From Neurospora tetraspora (taxonomy: Eukaryota > Ascomycota > Sordariomycetes > Sordariales > Sordariaceae), in contig NW_026944384.1 of the NCBI RefSeq assembly GCF_033439725.1, positions 2,542,001-2,606,000 of the forward strand: a DNA stretch of 64,000 bases, in the 5' to 3' direction. Shown piece by piece: positions 10,525-21,226 of this stretch. The stretch's first letter is position 1; each line of letters begins with the position of its first letter. Under the pieces are notes generated by a model. The model saw only the letters and a program-made list of their open reading frames with translations, did no database searches and was not told the origin of the DNA. A program made the translations under genes and the position numbers.

Positions 10525-13217
10525 ATGATGGACGGGCTCAACCATCAAACAGAACATGCGCCCAGCTACCCAGTCCCTGCTCGGAGATTGGGGGCGCTTG
10601 AGCATCCCATGATCATCAAAAATGTGGACAAGGCTATGAACACATTCCCTTCACACTACTCACTCGAGGCTGTAAGATAGAGTTCCCTTCTTTACTACTA
10701 AGAGTTTGGTACTGACAATATCCTCAGATCGTGGACTCATCCAGCCCTCAAGTATCGATCCCACTTTATCTACGGCACAGTGACCCGACAGTGAGGCCGA
10801 TTGTCTCGCACAATGCACTCACTCACAATGTTGTCGTGAAAGTCACGGTCCCTAAGCGTACAGGAAGGAAGCGCAAGCGTGGAACTGATGGGCCCTTCGA
10901 GGGACCCATTGTCGACAACACGTCCACGACAACAAACTCCAATGAAGAAGTCTTCTCTCGAGACCGGCTCGACGCCCCCCGTATCCTCCGTCGAAAGCTC
11001 AGCGACAATGTAGGGAAATACACCGTCGAGCCCATCGGCGTCGTCACCAACACGCACCGCTACCGCGGCCTCGCCGACTTCCAGTACGCCATGGGCAACT
11101 CCCCCTTCATGTCCCGGTTCGTCGACCAGGTGCTGCCAGGCGACGTCGCCAAGCTCAAGGAGTTCGCCATCCAACCGGGCATCGAATCCGGGAAGAATAT
11201 CGACCTGATCCCTCCACCCAACTTCACGCCCATGAGCCTGCCCTTCCAATACGGCTACGCCCAGAACCCGTACACCAAAGAAATCAGCCCCGGCACCGCC
11301 GGCCAAGCGGACGACGACGGCGGCAACTCCGACACCGACTCCGAGGCCGAGTTCCGGCGCGTGGTCAACGTGACCTCCCGTGTGCCCGCAGCCGGCTACT
11401 TCATCGCGCACGACGAGTACCCCGTCCCGTCCGCGCCGCGGCGCCAGCCCAACCTAGCCGACCCACAAGTCGCTCTTATCATGAAGGAAATGTGGGCGGC
11501 GATGGAAGAGCGGCCGATCTGGACGCGACGGAGCATGTGGAACCGGCTAGGCTCCAAGTTCGCCTCTTTACCAAAGAGCGGTTCGCTGGTGCGCCACTGC
11601 CTGCAATACGCGGGCTACCAGTTCAAGGGCGGACCGTGGCGCGACGCCCTGGTCAAGTACGGCCTCGACCCCCGCTCGGATCCCAAATACCGCATCTACC
11701 AGACCCTGATCTTCAAGCTGCACAAGACCCGCATCGGCACCGTCGGGCGCGAGTGGAAGGCCGTCCGCCGCTCCGAGCTGGGCGTCACCAACTTTGGCAA
11801 GTACTGGAACAGCTACGGCGAGAGCGCCAACCTGGGCCGGGGGCCGGCTTCCGAGCGCCGCTCGCGCGAGACGCACGTGTTCACGGGCGAGTCGTTCAGC
11901 ACCGACGGCAAAGTCTGGCAGGTCTGCGACATCACGGACCCGCTTTTACGCCGGCTGTTCGAGAACGCCGAGGTCCGGCCCGAGTGCGACACGGAGATTT
12001 CGGGTTTCTACCACCGCGTGCTGTGGTCGGTGGCGAAAGCCATCATGAAGTGCAAGATGCTCGCCATCCGATTCGGGCGCACGCTGTCGGACGACGATTT
12101 CGGTGCCACGCTGGAGGCCGTCAAGGGTCCCAATGACGGAGGGGATGGGGGTTCGGGAACCAGCATTGGCATCACCTTGCCTGATCTGCAGCTTACGGCC
12201 AAGGAGTGCGAGCAGTTGAGGGGGAGAAATAAAATCAAACCGGGCCTGAAACAAGGGCGTGATCGGTGGGAGGAGAGGAAGAAGAAGACGCATTATAGGG
12301 TTAGGATCCCGCTGAAGGAGGTGGAGGAGCGCGAGGCGGAGAAGATGGCCTTGTTGTTGGGGATAGGTCTCAAGCCGCGCGAGAGAAGGCGGGCTCCGGC
12401 TGATGGGAGCGCTGCTGGTCTGGGGCCTTCTGCTGTTTCTGCTGCTGCTGCTGCTGCTGCTCCAGGTGCAGAAGTGGATGAAGAAGTACCACTTGACCCG
12501 GCACTGGCGAGTATCGGGGGAGGAGAGTCGGTTCAGGCTGATGCCACCACCACCACCACTGACACAACCGACAAGAGACCATCACCTGCCGCCGCTGATG
12601 GCAAGGATCAACCCGCTACCACCAAGACACAACAACCTCGCCAAGACCGCGAGGACGAGGAAGAAGGCGAAGAAGAAGAAGAAGAAGTCCAAGCCCCCAA
12701 AATCCTCCAAGACATCTTCGAAGACAACGAAGACGAAGAAGAATACGAAGGTCTTTCCGAAGAAGAAGAAGAAGAAGGCGACTTTAGTGACGGCGACCTT
12801 CTCGGGGACGAAGATGACGAAGATGATGAGCGTAACGTCTACGACGACGAAGAAGATGACGAAGAGGATGGCTACGGCGGTTATAGGACTGATGCCGGCT
12901 ACCGCACTGACGGGGGCTACCAAACCGATGGGGGTTATCGGACCGATGTTGGCTATCGGACAGATGCTGGCTATCAGACCGAGGGAGGTTACGGTTACCG
13001 GACGGATAAGGAGGAACTTGGGGGCGAGGACGAGGACGAGGATGAGAGTGAGGAGGAGGATGAGGACGAAGAAGGTGGCGAGGGTGGAGGCGAGGGAGAG
13101 GAATTGGAGGAGAGGGGAAGACCTCGTCATAGGCAGCAGCAGCAGCAGCAGGCCCAGTGGGATGAAGAGGATGTGGACATTGACGAAGAGGATGAGGAGG
13201 AGTATAGCGACTATTAA
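10525..13217 (+). CDS. TFIIIC subunit tau95/Sfc1 (GTF3C5 family)
   Basis: Two exons, 10525-10671 and 10728-13217, split by a 56-nt intron (donor GTAAGA, branch ACTGAC, acceptor CTCAG); 878 residues. The start is the ATG pair beginning MMDGLNHQTEHAPSYPVPAR. The N-terminus (about residues 25-200) matches the tau95 dimerisation barrel: EHPMIIKNVDKAMNTF, then VSIPLYLRHSDP, VVKVTVPKRTGRKRKRG and VEPIGVVTNTHRYRGLADFQ. The central part (about 290-480) has the winged-helix DNA-binding region with ERPIWTRRSMWNRLGSKF and FKGGPWRDALVKYGLDPRSDP. The protein contacts the A box of tRNA genes and, with TFIIIA, is needed for 5S transcription by RNA polymerase III. The C-terminal third is a long Glu/Asp-rich tail holding a GYRTDx hexapeptide repeat, as acidic tails do in this family. 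The product is certain; the exact role of the tail is not. Confidence 0.94.
12878..13010 (+). repeat. Degenerate 18-bp tandem repeat encoding GYRTDx hexapeptides
   Basis: Seven units of the pattern G-Y-(R/Q)-T-(D/E)-x within the acidic tail of the TFIIIC subunit, around residue 765. Synonymous differences between units are frequent, while Gly-Tyr-x-Thr is kept in the first six units and the last is irregular. Confidence 0.85.
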
Positions 13218-13536
13218 TCGCTTCTTATGGCTCTGGCTTTTGTCTATCTTGGTTTATCACTTGGAACTTCTTCACCCATAGGTAGCTTTACAAGTAGAGG
13301 GTATCTATCTATCTGTCTAGCGTGTCTTCTTGCGTAAGCTCATTCGCATCTTGAAAGAGGCTGGATATTGAGAGCCTTTGTGCAATAATGGCTTATTGAA
13401 TTGAATGCTTCAAGCATGCTTTCAATCACAAAGAACGTAAAAAAAGAAAAAGAAACAATTTGTCTTCGCGGGAATTGATGTGACAAGCAGGAAAAATTAC
13501 TACGTAAACAGAGTTAGGTATGAAAAAGAAAAGAAA
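13218..13536. other. 3' region of TFIIIC gene up to the 5S gene
   Basis: Probable 3' UTR and terminator of the TFIIIC gene, with A-rich tracts near 13438-13456 and 13521-13538. Nothing coding is supported. Confidence 0.5.
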
Positions 13537-13538
13537 AA
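13530..13538 (-). terminator. Pol III T-run terminator of the 5S gene
   Basis: On minus a run of five T, then C and further T-rich sequence, lies at the 3' end of the 5S gene, the standard RNA polymerase III stop signal. Confidence 0.7.
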
Positions 13539-13656
13539 CATACAACACCAGGGATTCGCTGGTCGTCACCGACCCAACTACTAGTCTGGCCCTCACTGGC
13601 TTATCTATGGGAGAGCGGACGGGATCCCGAGTTTTCCAGTGGGTATGGTCGTATAT
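13537..13656 (-). rRNA. 5S ribosomal RNA
   Basis: Read on minus, 120 nt begin ATATACGACCATACCCACTG and contain CCCGTCCGCTCTCCCATAG, then AGTAGTTGGGTCGGTGACG and CCAGCGAATCCCTGGTG. This is the eukaryotic 5S layout: the 5' and 3' ends pair, and box A/intermediate element/box C lie in the middle. The gene is a single isolated copy, as in Neurospora, where 5S genes are dispersed rather than tandem. The first bases read ATATAC where the usual Neurospora start, as I recall it, is ACATAC, one difference in the terminal stem. A T-rich stretch just beyond the 3' end on the transcribed strand would serve as the Pol III terminator. It lies about 320 bp from the end of the TFIIIC gene, on the opposite strand. 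Confidence 0.94.
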
Positions 13657-13680
13657 GCTTGTTTGTTTCTGTTGTGGAGC

Positions 13681-13687
13681 TTATATT
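13681..13687 (-). promoter_or_regulatory. TATA element of the 5S gene
   Basis: On minus the sequence AATATAAG lies about 25-31 bp upstream of the 5S start. Neurospora 5S genes need a TATA-like box near -29 for Pol III transcription, and the spacing agrees. Confidence 0.65.
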
Positions 13688-13894
13688 GTTCGCATCTCCG
13701 GTTGGTATCCTTGACATCTGACTTTCCACTCACTCACCATCAGGACATTCCAAACAGTAAGATCATGAGAAATTGGTATTTCTGTTCTATAGTACATAGC
13801 TGCTTTATCTCTGTTCACCGCTAATAACCATACCCTTCCACCTCACTCCACTAACTGAACCCAGCAGAAGATACCTGCTTACTCCCGTAACTCA

Positions 13895-16155
13895 TCACGC
13901 CCAACCACCACTCCACGGGGCACCACTACGCTGCCCTCCATACCCCCCTCGACCATAATCTCCTCGTCCACCTCCTCCACCGCCACGTCCACCTCTGTAA
14001 CCCGATCCGTTTCCTCCTCCGTAGTCTCCTTCGCGTCCCTGTTGCTGCTGGTGCTGCTGATAGTCACGCTGCTGGTTGTGCTGAGGATAGCCTTGATAGT
14101 CATGACCTTGGTGCTGCCGAGGCTGATGATACTGGGGTTGATGCTGCTGATGCTGAGCATGGTGATGAGGAGGTTGGTTCGAGTGCTGCGGCGGCGGGGG
14201 CGGCGGCGGCCAGGCACCGCCGGGAGGAGTAGCAAATGGGGGAGGGTGGGGAGATACACCCATCGGACCACCAGGCGGGTAGAAGTTCGGAGGCGGCGGC
14301 GACGGGGTAGTGATATGCGGCGGAGGGGTTGGATGTTGAGGATGCTGAGGATATTGGTGAGGCGGACCGGGCGGCGGCGGCCATTGGCCTTGGTAGTTTT
14401 GCGGAGGGGGCGGAGGGGGTGGAACTGGGAAGCCGGGGAATTGGTGAGGTTGTCCTGGGAGAGGAGGGACGGGAACAGGAAAGCCGATAGGAGGCGGGAC
14501 CGGGTGGAAGTTACCGGCTGGTTGTTGGTTGGGCGGCGGCGGCGGCGGGACGAAGACACCCGGGTGCTGCGGTGGGCGAGGCGGCATTCCCGTGGGAAAG
14601 CTGGTAAGCGGTGGAGGAGCATGATAAGGTGGTTGTTGATGTTGTCCTCTAAGTCTAGCAGGGGACCTAGAGCGACTTCGACCCCGGGAACCGTACCTTG
14701 GACTCCTCTGTCGGAAGCCTGGACGACTTGTTGACCTTGATCTGGATCTGGACCTGTATCTGCCCCTTGAGCGAGACCTGGAATGACTGCGCGAAGCGTA
14801 ACCACGACCGCGTGGGCTCCTGTCTCGACTTCGGCTCCGGCTCAAGCTGCGACCCTGACTTCTGGACCTGCTCCGGTTGCGATAACTTCTTTCTGGCGAC
14901 TCTGACAGCCGCTGACGTTTGAAAGCAGGTCTATCAGACCCCCGGCTCGAGTCTCTGCTCCGACTGGGGCTGTATGAGCGCGATTTTGATCTCGATGACC
15001 GTGTCCTTTCTCGAGTTCGCGATCGGCTATCATTACCCGAAGCTCCGCGCTGATTCCGCTTCTTCATTTTCTCGCAGAAGTTTCGAGACCAGCCGTAGTA
15101 GGTTTCACCTCCGATGACCTCGCCAGTAATTTCGTCGGTCTCTATGACCTCTCCCATCTGACCAATTTCTGGTGTGGGCCCATCAAGGTTCGCGGCATCC
15201 TTGGAGAAGATGTTGTCAACATCGACGAGCAGTTTCTTAACCGCCTCCACGAGTGTCTTTTCTGCCGGGCCTGCGGACAAGACAAGGGGCTTGATCATGT
15301 CGGGGTTCATGGGCCTCGTAGAGTTCGGTTCTAGGACGGGCATCCAGTTGCCTGCCGGTAAGTCGTACCATGCTATGGAGGGATCGCCGTGCATGGCTGG
15401 CATGATAAAAGGAGCTGCTTTTACGGGCTTGGGTACTGAGCTGGTAGTTATGGCAGTCGGCTGCGCTGTGTTCGGGACAGAAGCATTTGATGCCGGCGCT
15501 TCTTCTACGGCCACCCGTAGCTGTTTGATTACAGCCTCTGAGAAGTAACCTTTATCCTCCCATAGGGAAATCAAGTCCTGGATTTTGCGAATGTGCTTCG
15601 GACAGTTCGTGAACGAAGAGGCGCTCCTGACCAAAACGGGAAGCGCCTGTTCAAGCTTCGGAGCGAAGCTGTCATCGTGGTTGCGGAACTTGACATGATA
15701 GAGGATGTCATTGAGAAGGTAGAGGGCATGGAGACGTTTGCGCTTGGCCGACGTCTCACGACCTCTCTTCTTCTCGCTCTCCGTGAGATCCTTGGCCGGG
15801 GCCTGGCCATACGACTTGACAAGTGCGACCAGGTACTTGCAAAAGGGAGCGATCCGCATAGAGGACGGAACCAGGTTGGTGAGAGCCCATTGCTTGCATT
15901 TCTGAGCATACGGCGCGGAGCAAAGAGATATGCCGCACAACTTAGCAATTGGTCTTATAGACAAGAGGTGTATTTTTCATTGAGCATGTGTGTTCAAACC
16001 TGGACATTGGAGGGCGAGCACTCGGCGGTGGCCGTGTTCAGCAACGCGAGCGTTGACTCGATCTCGTCGCGAGAACAGGACTGCGGGTCCGCTCGAAAGA
16101 GGGCGCCTGTGAGGGCAGCTTTGGCGACGATCAGCTCTGCCGACGTCGACGCCAT
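13895..16155 (-). CDS. CID (RPR) domain protein with RS and RGG regions, CHERP-like
   Basis: Exon 1 16155-16000 starts MASTSAELIVAKAALTGALF and ends SPSNVQ. Exon 2 most likely resumes at 15901 with KCKQWALTNLVPSSMRIAPF; a second in-frame acceptor at 15941 would add 13 residues. About 720 residues, stop at 13895. Residues 1-160 form a CTD-interaction domain, with KRLHALYLLNDILYHVKFRN and IRKIQDLISLWEDKGYFSEA as landmarks. Then follows GETYYGWSRNFCEKMKKRNQ, an Arg-Ser domain (about 300-430), a long Pro-rich region and an RGG/GGY tail. CID domains bind the RNA polymerase II C-terminal repeat or related helices. With an RS domain, the closest known type is CHERP, a U2 snRNP-associated splicing factor, so a nuclear pre-mRNA processing role is inferred. 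It is not the Rtt103 type, which lacks RS and Pro-rich tails. Confidence 0.85.
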
Positions 16156-16812
16156 CGCGAGAGAGTCGGGATAGAGAAGAGTATTATCTGATGTAGTGTC
16201 GTATGTGTGTTGCGATACTGAGTCTTGGAGAGAAAGTCGTTATATAAAGTTGTGAGGGGTCCGAGCGCGCGGCGTAGAGGCAGCGATGTTGAAAGTGAGA
16301 TGGAGTTGATGAATAGGAAACCGTAAAACGCAAAGGGTGGAATGAACTTGCAGTCGATTGGGCAAGAGGCTCGTTGCTCTGATTGACGACGCTGATTGGA
16401 CATAAGTAGCCACATGGCGCTTATGCATCTGAGCCTGTTACGGTAAGTACATTGTAAGTAATTATGCACTACTCACAAAGTGGTCAAAGCTCTGCTTGTG
16501 CTCTTTAAACAGCGGACGATTTCGGCTTCGCGCCGGGGCGGTTATACTTTTTTTTGCATCTAGTACAGAGCTTCTTCCGACAACCTGATCATCCCATGGA
16601 ACTCTTCGATTGGAAAATGAAAATATGAGACGAGTCCCAGTTGTAGCCAGCCAGATAAGCAGCATCGAAACCGCGAGTTCGATCTACGTCGAATCAAAAC
16701 CAACCAGCCGCATTCCCGTCCCTAACTTTTGGGTAGAACATAGTCCCCTGCGGTCGTATTGTACATGTTTATATCTTCTGCTCCTTTTTTCTGTTCCTTG
16801 TCGAGATCTAAC
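16156..16812. other. Intergenic: promoter of the CID gene, 3' flank of the next minus gene
   Basis: No gene supported. A TATATAAAG-like element lies near 16239-16247 on the plus strand. Short open frames here show no recognisable domain. Confidence 0.5.
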
Positions 16813-17460
16813 TTAAGAGAATCGATCCCCCTTCGGACTGGAATATGGCACGCTAGCCTCGTACTTGCTTTTCTCGAACACCCTTTCGCGCTCGGTCGAA
16901 GGCGCATGTCTCGTCGGCGCCGGATCGCTGCTCGATTCCATGCTGGGTGAGCCGGCCGTGTCCGTCCGTGCCGGAGAGCCGTTGTTGGTGGCGGATCCGC
17001 CCATGGCTGACGAAGAGAAGGGCTGGGATGAAACGTTCTCCGAGTACTCGAGAGAGCTGGCCATGCTCTTCTTGCGGCGCATTTCCTCGATCTGGTTACG
17101 GCGTGTGGCATCGATCTCCTTCTTGGCGAAATAGTATGCGGCGGCGCCACCTGTGCAATTGCGGGAGAGCGTTAGTTTCTGCTCCCTTCCCTTCGTTGTC
17201 GTGTTATTGTCCGAGAGGAACGGTTTGCGACATACCAACGCACAAAGAGCCCCAACCGAACCTGTCAAGTTCGCGGTCCAAGTTAGTCAACCGGCCATGA
17301 GGATTTATTGACTTCGGCGACGGCGTGGTTGTGTCACGGCGGACGGCGCGCTCACCAGAAAGACTTGACCTAGATGGAGGGAAAAAGGTATGACGTTAGC
17401 TTGGCGTCTTACTTGCTATGCCTGTTTGGATGTTGCGCCCGCGAAACCTACGGTGTTCAT
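16813..17460 (-). CDS. Small single-membrane-segment protein resembling DUF4748, with microexons
   Basis: Proposed exons on minus: 17460-17452 (9 coding nt), 17369-17356 (14 nt), 17261-17236 (26 nt) and 17150-16813. They sum in frame to 128 residues. The joined N-terminus reads M-N-T, then VKSFWFGWGSLCVGGAAAYY, then FAKKEIDATRRNQIEEMRRK. This is a short hydrophobic anchor followed by a basic helix, the pattern I associate with small fungal mitochondrial membrane proteins of the DUF4748 family. The rest is Ser/Pro-rich and disordered. Exons 2-4 are tightly set by splice signals (acceptors TCTAG, GACAG and CACAG, the last after GCAATTG). The 9-nt first exon with donor GTAGGT is the least certain part; the same ATG read straight through meets a stop after 14 codons. 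Function unknown. Confidence 0.68.
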
Positions 17461-19240
17461 GTTTGCGATATTCGTCACAATCGGTCTTGAATGGAATGAC
17501 TTTTTTTCGGCAAGTTCAGGAAAGAATTAGAGGTACAACCGAATTCAAGGACGTTTCTTTGGTCTGGACCCTGGGAGTTGTCGATTGGTCTGAGACCCTG
17601 GGAGTTGTTGATAGTATCCAGTCTCAATGGGGTGATGTGATGGATAAGAAGCGCAGGCTGCACAGACCATGTCGAACGATGCAAGATCCCTGCAGGCAGC
17701 ATGCTTCCGGCAGGCAAGTGCTTGTTGCATAATGGTCCAAGTGCACAAGAACACTCCTTCTCTCATCACCGTTGTCCCTTCCGCTCAGTTGGCTGATACC
17801 TTCAACACGCCGATGATTTGTATCGTGCCATTCGGATATTCTCAACGCTACTTCCCAGAAGTCCCATATCAAGGGAACAATGCCAGAGTGATCACTTCGT
17901 TCGGCCCAGTGTGCCCCGTCCCGTCTCGCTCAGTTGACCCACAGTTCCACCTCCATTCATGGGTTTGTTTACATTCTGTACGCTAAAAGAGCGTCTATAC
18001 CTAGAGAGATTCCCCGTCGATTTCACTGTCCCAGCACACTACGATACGCAAGGCCGAAATGAAAAGGGCGCTAGAACATACCTGCCTACGTATGAGTATC
18101 TCAGAGACCTAACGGGATGGGACCTTGACGCCCGTGTCTCTTACCTACTGCTACTGCCATCTGCTTGACGGATTTCGCTCCCTTTTCGCTCAGCTAGGCT
18201 TTCAAACAACCCCTATTTTGCTCTTGAAAGCCACCGTTCTGATATATCACTCCAGATGTTCATCTCCACCGCCATCGTGAGGTTGAATTTGACCATGGAC
18301 AGGATCATTTGACTTGATTGACATTTGCACGGTTACCGCTGTGTCTGCCTTGCCTGACAAGTGGCTGACAAGAGTAGCGAGGTGAAGGGCTTTCATGTGT
18401 GTGGCGATATGGTCCTTGTCGGACATGGTCGAAGCCGGTGAATTAGTTACCGAAGAGATTGATGAATCCAGCGACGAAGCAAGAGCCCTGACACTTACAT
18501 GGAAGCTGGCAACCGATCTACCGCTGAAAATGCTGGGGATACAAGTTGCAAACGCTTAGAAAGAGTTATGCTCGAGGCAGATGGAGTACCGTACCCGCTT
18601 ATGAGAACGAAGAGCTTGTTGATATACGACTGTTGAATGGTGAAGACCAGAGCCCTGGAAGGCATCTACGTTGGGCTCCTGTTGCAATATTGACTTTGCT
18701 GGTTGGCGCCAGTCTGCTGAGGACTCTAGAGCCCAGCTTCAACGTACATGACCGTTGAAGAGGAAAGGCTTCGAGGCGAAAGATTGGCCGTGTTAGCACA
18801 CGTATGTGTCTGTTCACATGTAGTCGTATCCTTGCATACCTGTGGACTACCGAGAAGGTGATTGTATCATACAGCCTTTCTGGAAAAGACTTGTGATGTT
18901 TTGAGGAGTCTAAAACCAATGAGGGTGTGTGTAGACCATTCACATGGCATTGATTTTAATTGTTGATAGGTACACGTCAATGAATGCCCTACAAGGCTAA
19001 CTTGGACAAAACCACACACTCTCAACGAACGTCTACACTAGGCAACTATTTCACCCAAGCCATCTCAAGACTCTATTGTAACCATACGCACACTCGTACC
19101 TATGTTTTTCTGATATAAATCAGACGTCCGTCTGAGTTCTAGCAAGTAGATCTCCAAGTAAGTATTTCAAATCCTCGACAGCTTCGAAGCTCCCACAAGC
19201 ACGCATTCGTTGTCTACGTTGCATTAATCGCATCATCACA
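17461..19240. other. Intergenic region without a supported gene
   Basis: About 1.8 kb. Open frames such as 17669-17986 and 18546-18758 (plus) are short, with no family motif; the latter has one hydrophobic stretch (APVAILTLLVGASLL) but no supporting context. A TATAAAT-like element at about 19112 lies upstream of the next gene. Confidence 0.5.
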
Positions 19241-19693
19241 ATGACTCTATCACCTCCGCCGACATCATCTTCAAAGAAACGCAATCCTCGCGCAAGGAGC
19301 ACTGCATCCGTCCACTCCAAAGAAGCTGCATCGACTAGCCTGCCAGCAAACCCACCTCTTCGCTCCTCATTACGCCTTAGAGAGAAGAGACAACAAGCTG
19401 CCACCAAAGCTGAAGCAAAAAGCGTCGAAGCTATGCCGACGAACGACATGAAGACAAAAACAGAGTCGACCGATGCTCCTAAGAAGAAGTCCGCGCCTCC
19501 CAAGACCAAAACGAAGGTGTCCGCCAAGCCTGCTCCTCGCAAGGCGGCCTCCGAGTCCGAGCCTTCCACGAAGAAAACAGCGTCCAAGATTAGGAAGACG
19601 AAACCTCGGAAGAAGAAAGCCATAAAAGAACGAGAACGTTGGCCTGGAAAGAGGAAGTTGGATTATTTTAATACAGACCCCGTATACTGGTAA
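19241..19693 (+). CDS. Small Lys/Ala/Ser-rich basic hypothetical protein
   Basis: An intronless frame of 150 codons starting MTLSPPPTSSSKKRNPRARS and ending KRKLDYFNTDPVYW. It is strongly basic and disordered, with repeated K-T-K, P-K-K-K-S and R-K-K-K clusters resembling nuclear localisation or histone-H1-like tails. No domain is recognised. Evidence for being real is the ATG with an A at -3, a coherent biased composition across the whole frame and a conserved-looking aromatic C-terminus. It could also be a terminal exon of a larger transcript or a species-specific gene. It lies about 900 bp from the start of the transposon nest. Confidence 0.45.
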   Translation: MTLSPPPTSSSKKRNPRARSTASVHSKEAASTSLPANPPLRSSLRLREKRQQAATKAEAKSVEAMPTNDMKTKTESTDAPKKKSAPPKTKTKVSAKPAPRKAASESEPSTKKTASKIRKTKPRKKKAIKERERWPGKRKLDYFNTDPVYW

Positions 19694-20597
19694 CTCGTTA
19701 CTTGCACATATTGGCGTTGGAAGGAACTTGAGACAAGATGGTGGTTAGGAAGCGGACATGATGCTCCTGAAGGGAATTAAATGTTGTTGTTACTGAACAC
19801 CATATGCTACAAAAGAAAGTCAAATCGTTCAGTAAGTTTTCTAGAACTCTTGCCAGGAAACTTGTCTGGGCCACTGACGGTTTCACCTGTATGATCAACT
19901 CGGGGGGGCTTAATGCATTGAGAAGACGGATCAGCAATTCTTTAATTCAAATACTCTCTCCGCTATGTTGTTACATCGTTCTTGAACAGAAAAGGGGAAA
20001 AGAGGAAACATTGAACCTGCGACTCCCCCGTCATGTTTTGGATACCAAGGGGAACGCTGCTCGAAAACCACCTAAACTCGCGGTACCTGCATCTGTTAAA
20101 GTCTTGTGTCGCAGTGAAAACCGACCGTTCGTTGCTTTTGGATCCCGCCATCAAGGTGCGATGCTTTTCATCCCAATCTTTCGATAAAAGAAAGCTGAAA
20201 CAAGGAATTGTAAACTTGATGACCAACAACCAGACTCTTCACAACAGGATATGGAGACACTGGAATGTCTTTGTTTCTGACAGTGGACACTTGCCATTAG
20301 CGCAAGGGACACAAATGGGTCCGTACGGTACGGTAAGGGAGGTACGTACCTTTCGACTGGTACCTGCCCCTGTTGCGATTGCAGTACCCCTTGGGCCCCG
20401 CTGATCTTCAGCGTCCAGTCTCGACCTTCAAACACTTCGACCAACACGGTTCGCAGCCGGCCCAGCCCCCAAAAAGGGCGAGTCCACAGCGCATCGTCAT
20501 CTCCAAACAGCCTGCAAACACGAGCCGGACACAGCCCCAAAACCTGGAAGGGAAGTGCCCCCCAGATCCCCCACCGTCCGTTTTTGAGAAAGACGAC
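19694..20597. other. Intergenic flank of the transposon nest
   Basis: No gene supported. A palindromic stretch rich in GGTACGTACC occurs near 20318-20362, and a G/C-rich segment at 20390-20590 runs up to the outer inverted repeat. Base composition is normal here, in contrast to the region after 20912. Confidence 0.5.
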
Positions 20598-20627
20598 CCT
20601 TGGAGGGGGAGGCGTGTCTTTCAACAT
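20598..20627 (+). repeat. Outer inverted repeat, left copy
   Basis: The 30 bases starting CCTTGGAGGGGGAGG and ending TTTCAACAT match the reverse complement of 46814-46843 at 29 of 30 positions. A second inverted block (20688-20705 against 46783-46800, 17 of 18) lies further in. Together they suggest the ends of an element that was present before the Harbinger insertion. Confidence 0.75.
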
Positions 20628-20687
20628 CTTAAATAGGGGTTGCTGTAACGGAACAGCCTGTTGAACCTTGTTGAGTAGGCCAATTGC

Positions 20688-20705
20688 CTGTTAATAGGGT
20701 GTTAG
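20688..20705 (+). repeat. Inner inverted block of the outer repeat pair, left copy
   Basis: CTGTTAATAGGGTGTTAG matches the reverse complement of 46783-46800 at 17 of 18 bases. Confidence 0.65.
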
Positions 20706-20911
20706 AGTTAGACATATGAAAAGTAGCAGCATTCCTACAATGCAAAATCTTGTTAGTAATCCTTTACTTGTTGGAGCAAATTTCTGTTGTTAAATTTTGA
20801 AATATTGGATAAATTTCAATGTTGAAAGGGAATGTTAAATAAATTTCAATATTGAAAAATCTTCGTTCCTTCCTCGGCGGCCTTCCACGCTCCTTCCTTT
20901 TTACTATATAA

Positions 20912-20939
20912 GAGCGTGTTCGGCAAGCCTTTTTTTAGC
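20912..20939 (+). repeat. Harbinger terminal inverted repeat, left
   Basis: 28 bp, inverted match to 46365-46392 with two mismatches; similarity fades over the following 12 bp. Preceded by the TAA duplication. Confidence 0.88.
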
Positions 20940-21226
20940 GTATTATTGTATAAGAGGCTAGCGGTCAGAATCGTATACTAGCTCGCTTCTGACTGACTAG
21001 CGTGCTAATCACATGCTAAAATAGGCTTCTGAATGAAGGCATCCCTATAATCGATTTTTGGCTAATCAGGTCTCTGGAATCCTATTGAACGAGATTTTGA
21101 ACGAATCAATAGCCAAATACTAATAAACCCCCTTCTAAACTATTATTTTGAGGGTACACGTAACTAAAAAATTACATAATCCGAATAAGGTCGTAAGGAG
21201 TGCCCTATATATATACTATAATTTCA

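Noticed and set aside
18546-18758. Plus-strand 70-codon frame with one hydrophobic stretch
   Set aside because: Single weak membrane-like segment, no family, no context; not enough to call a gene.
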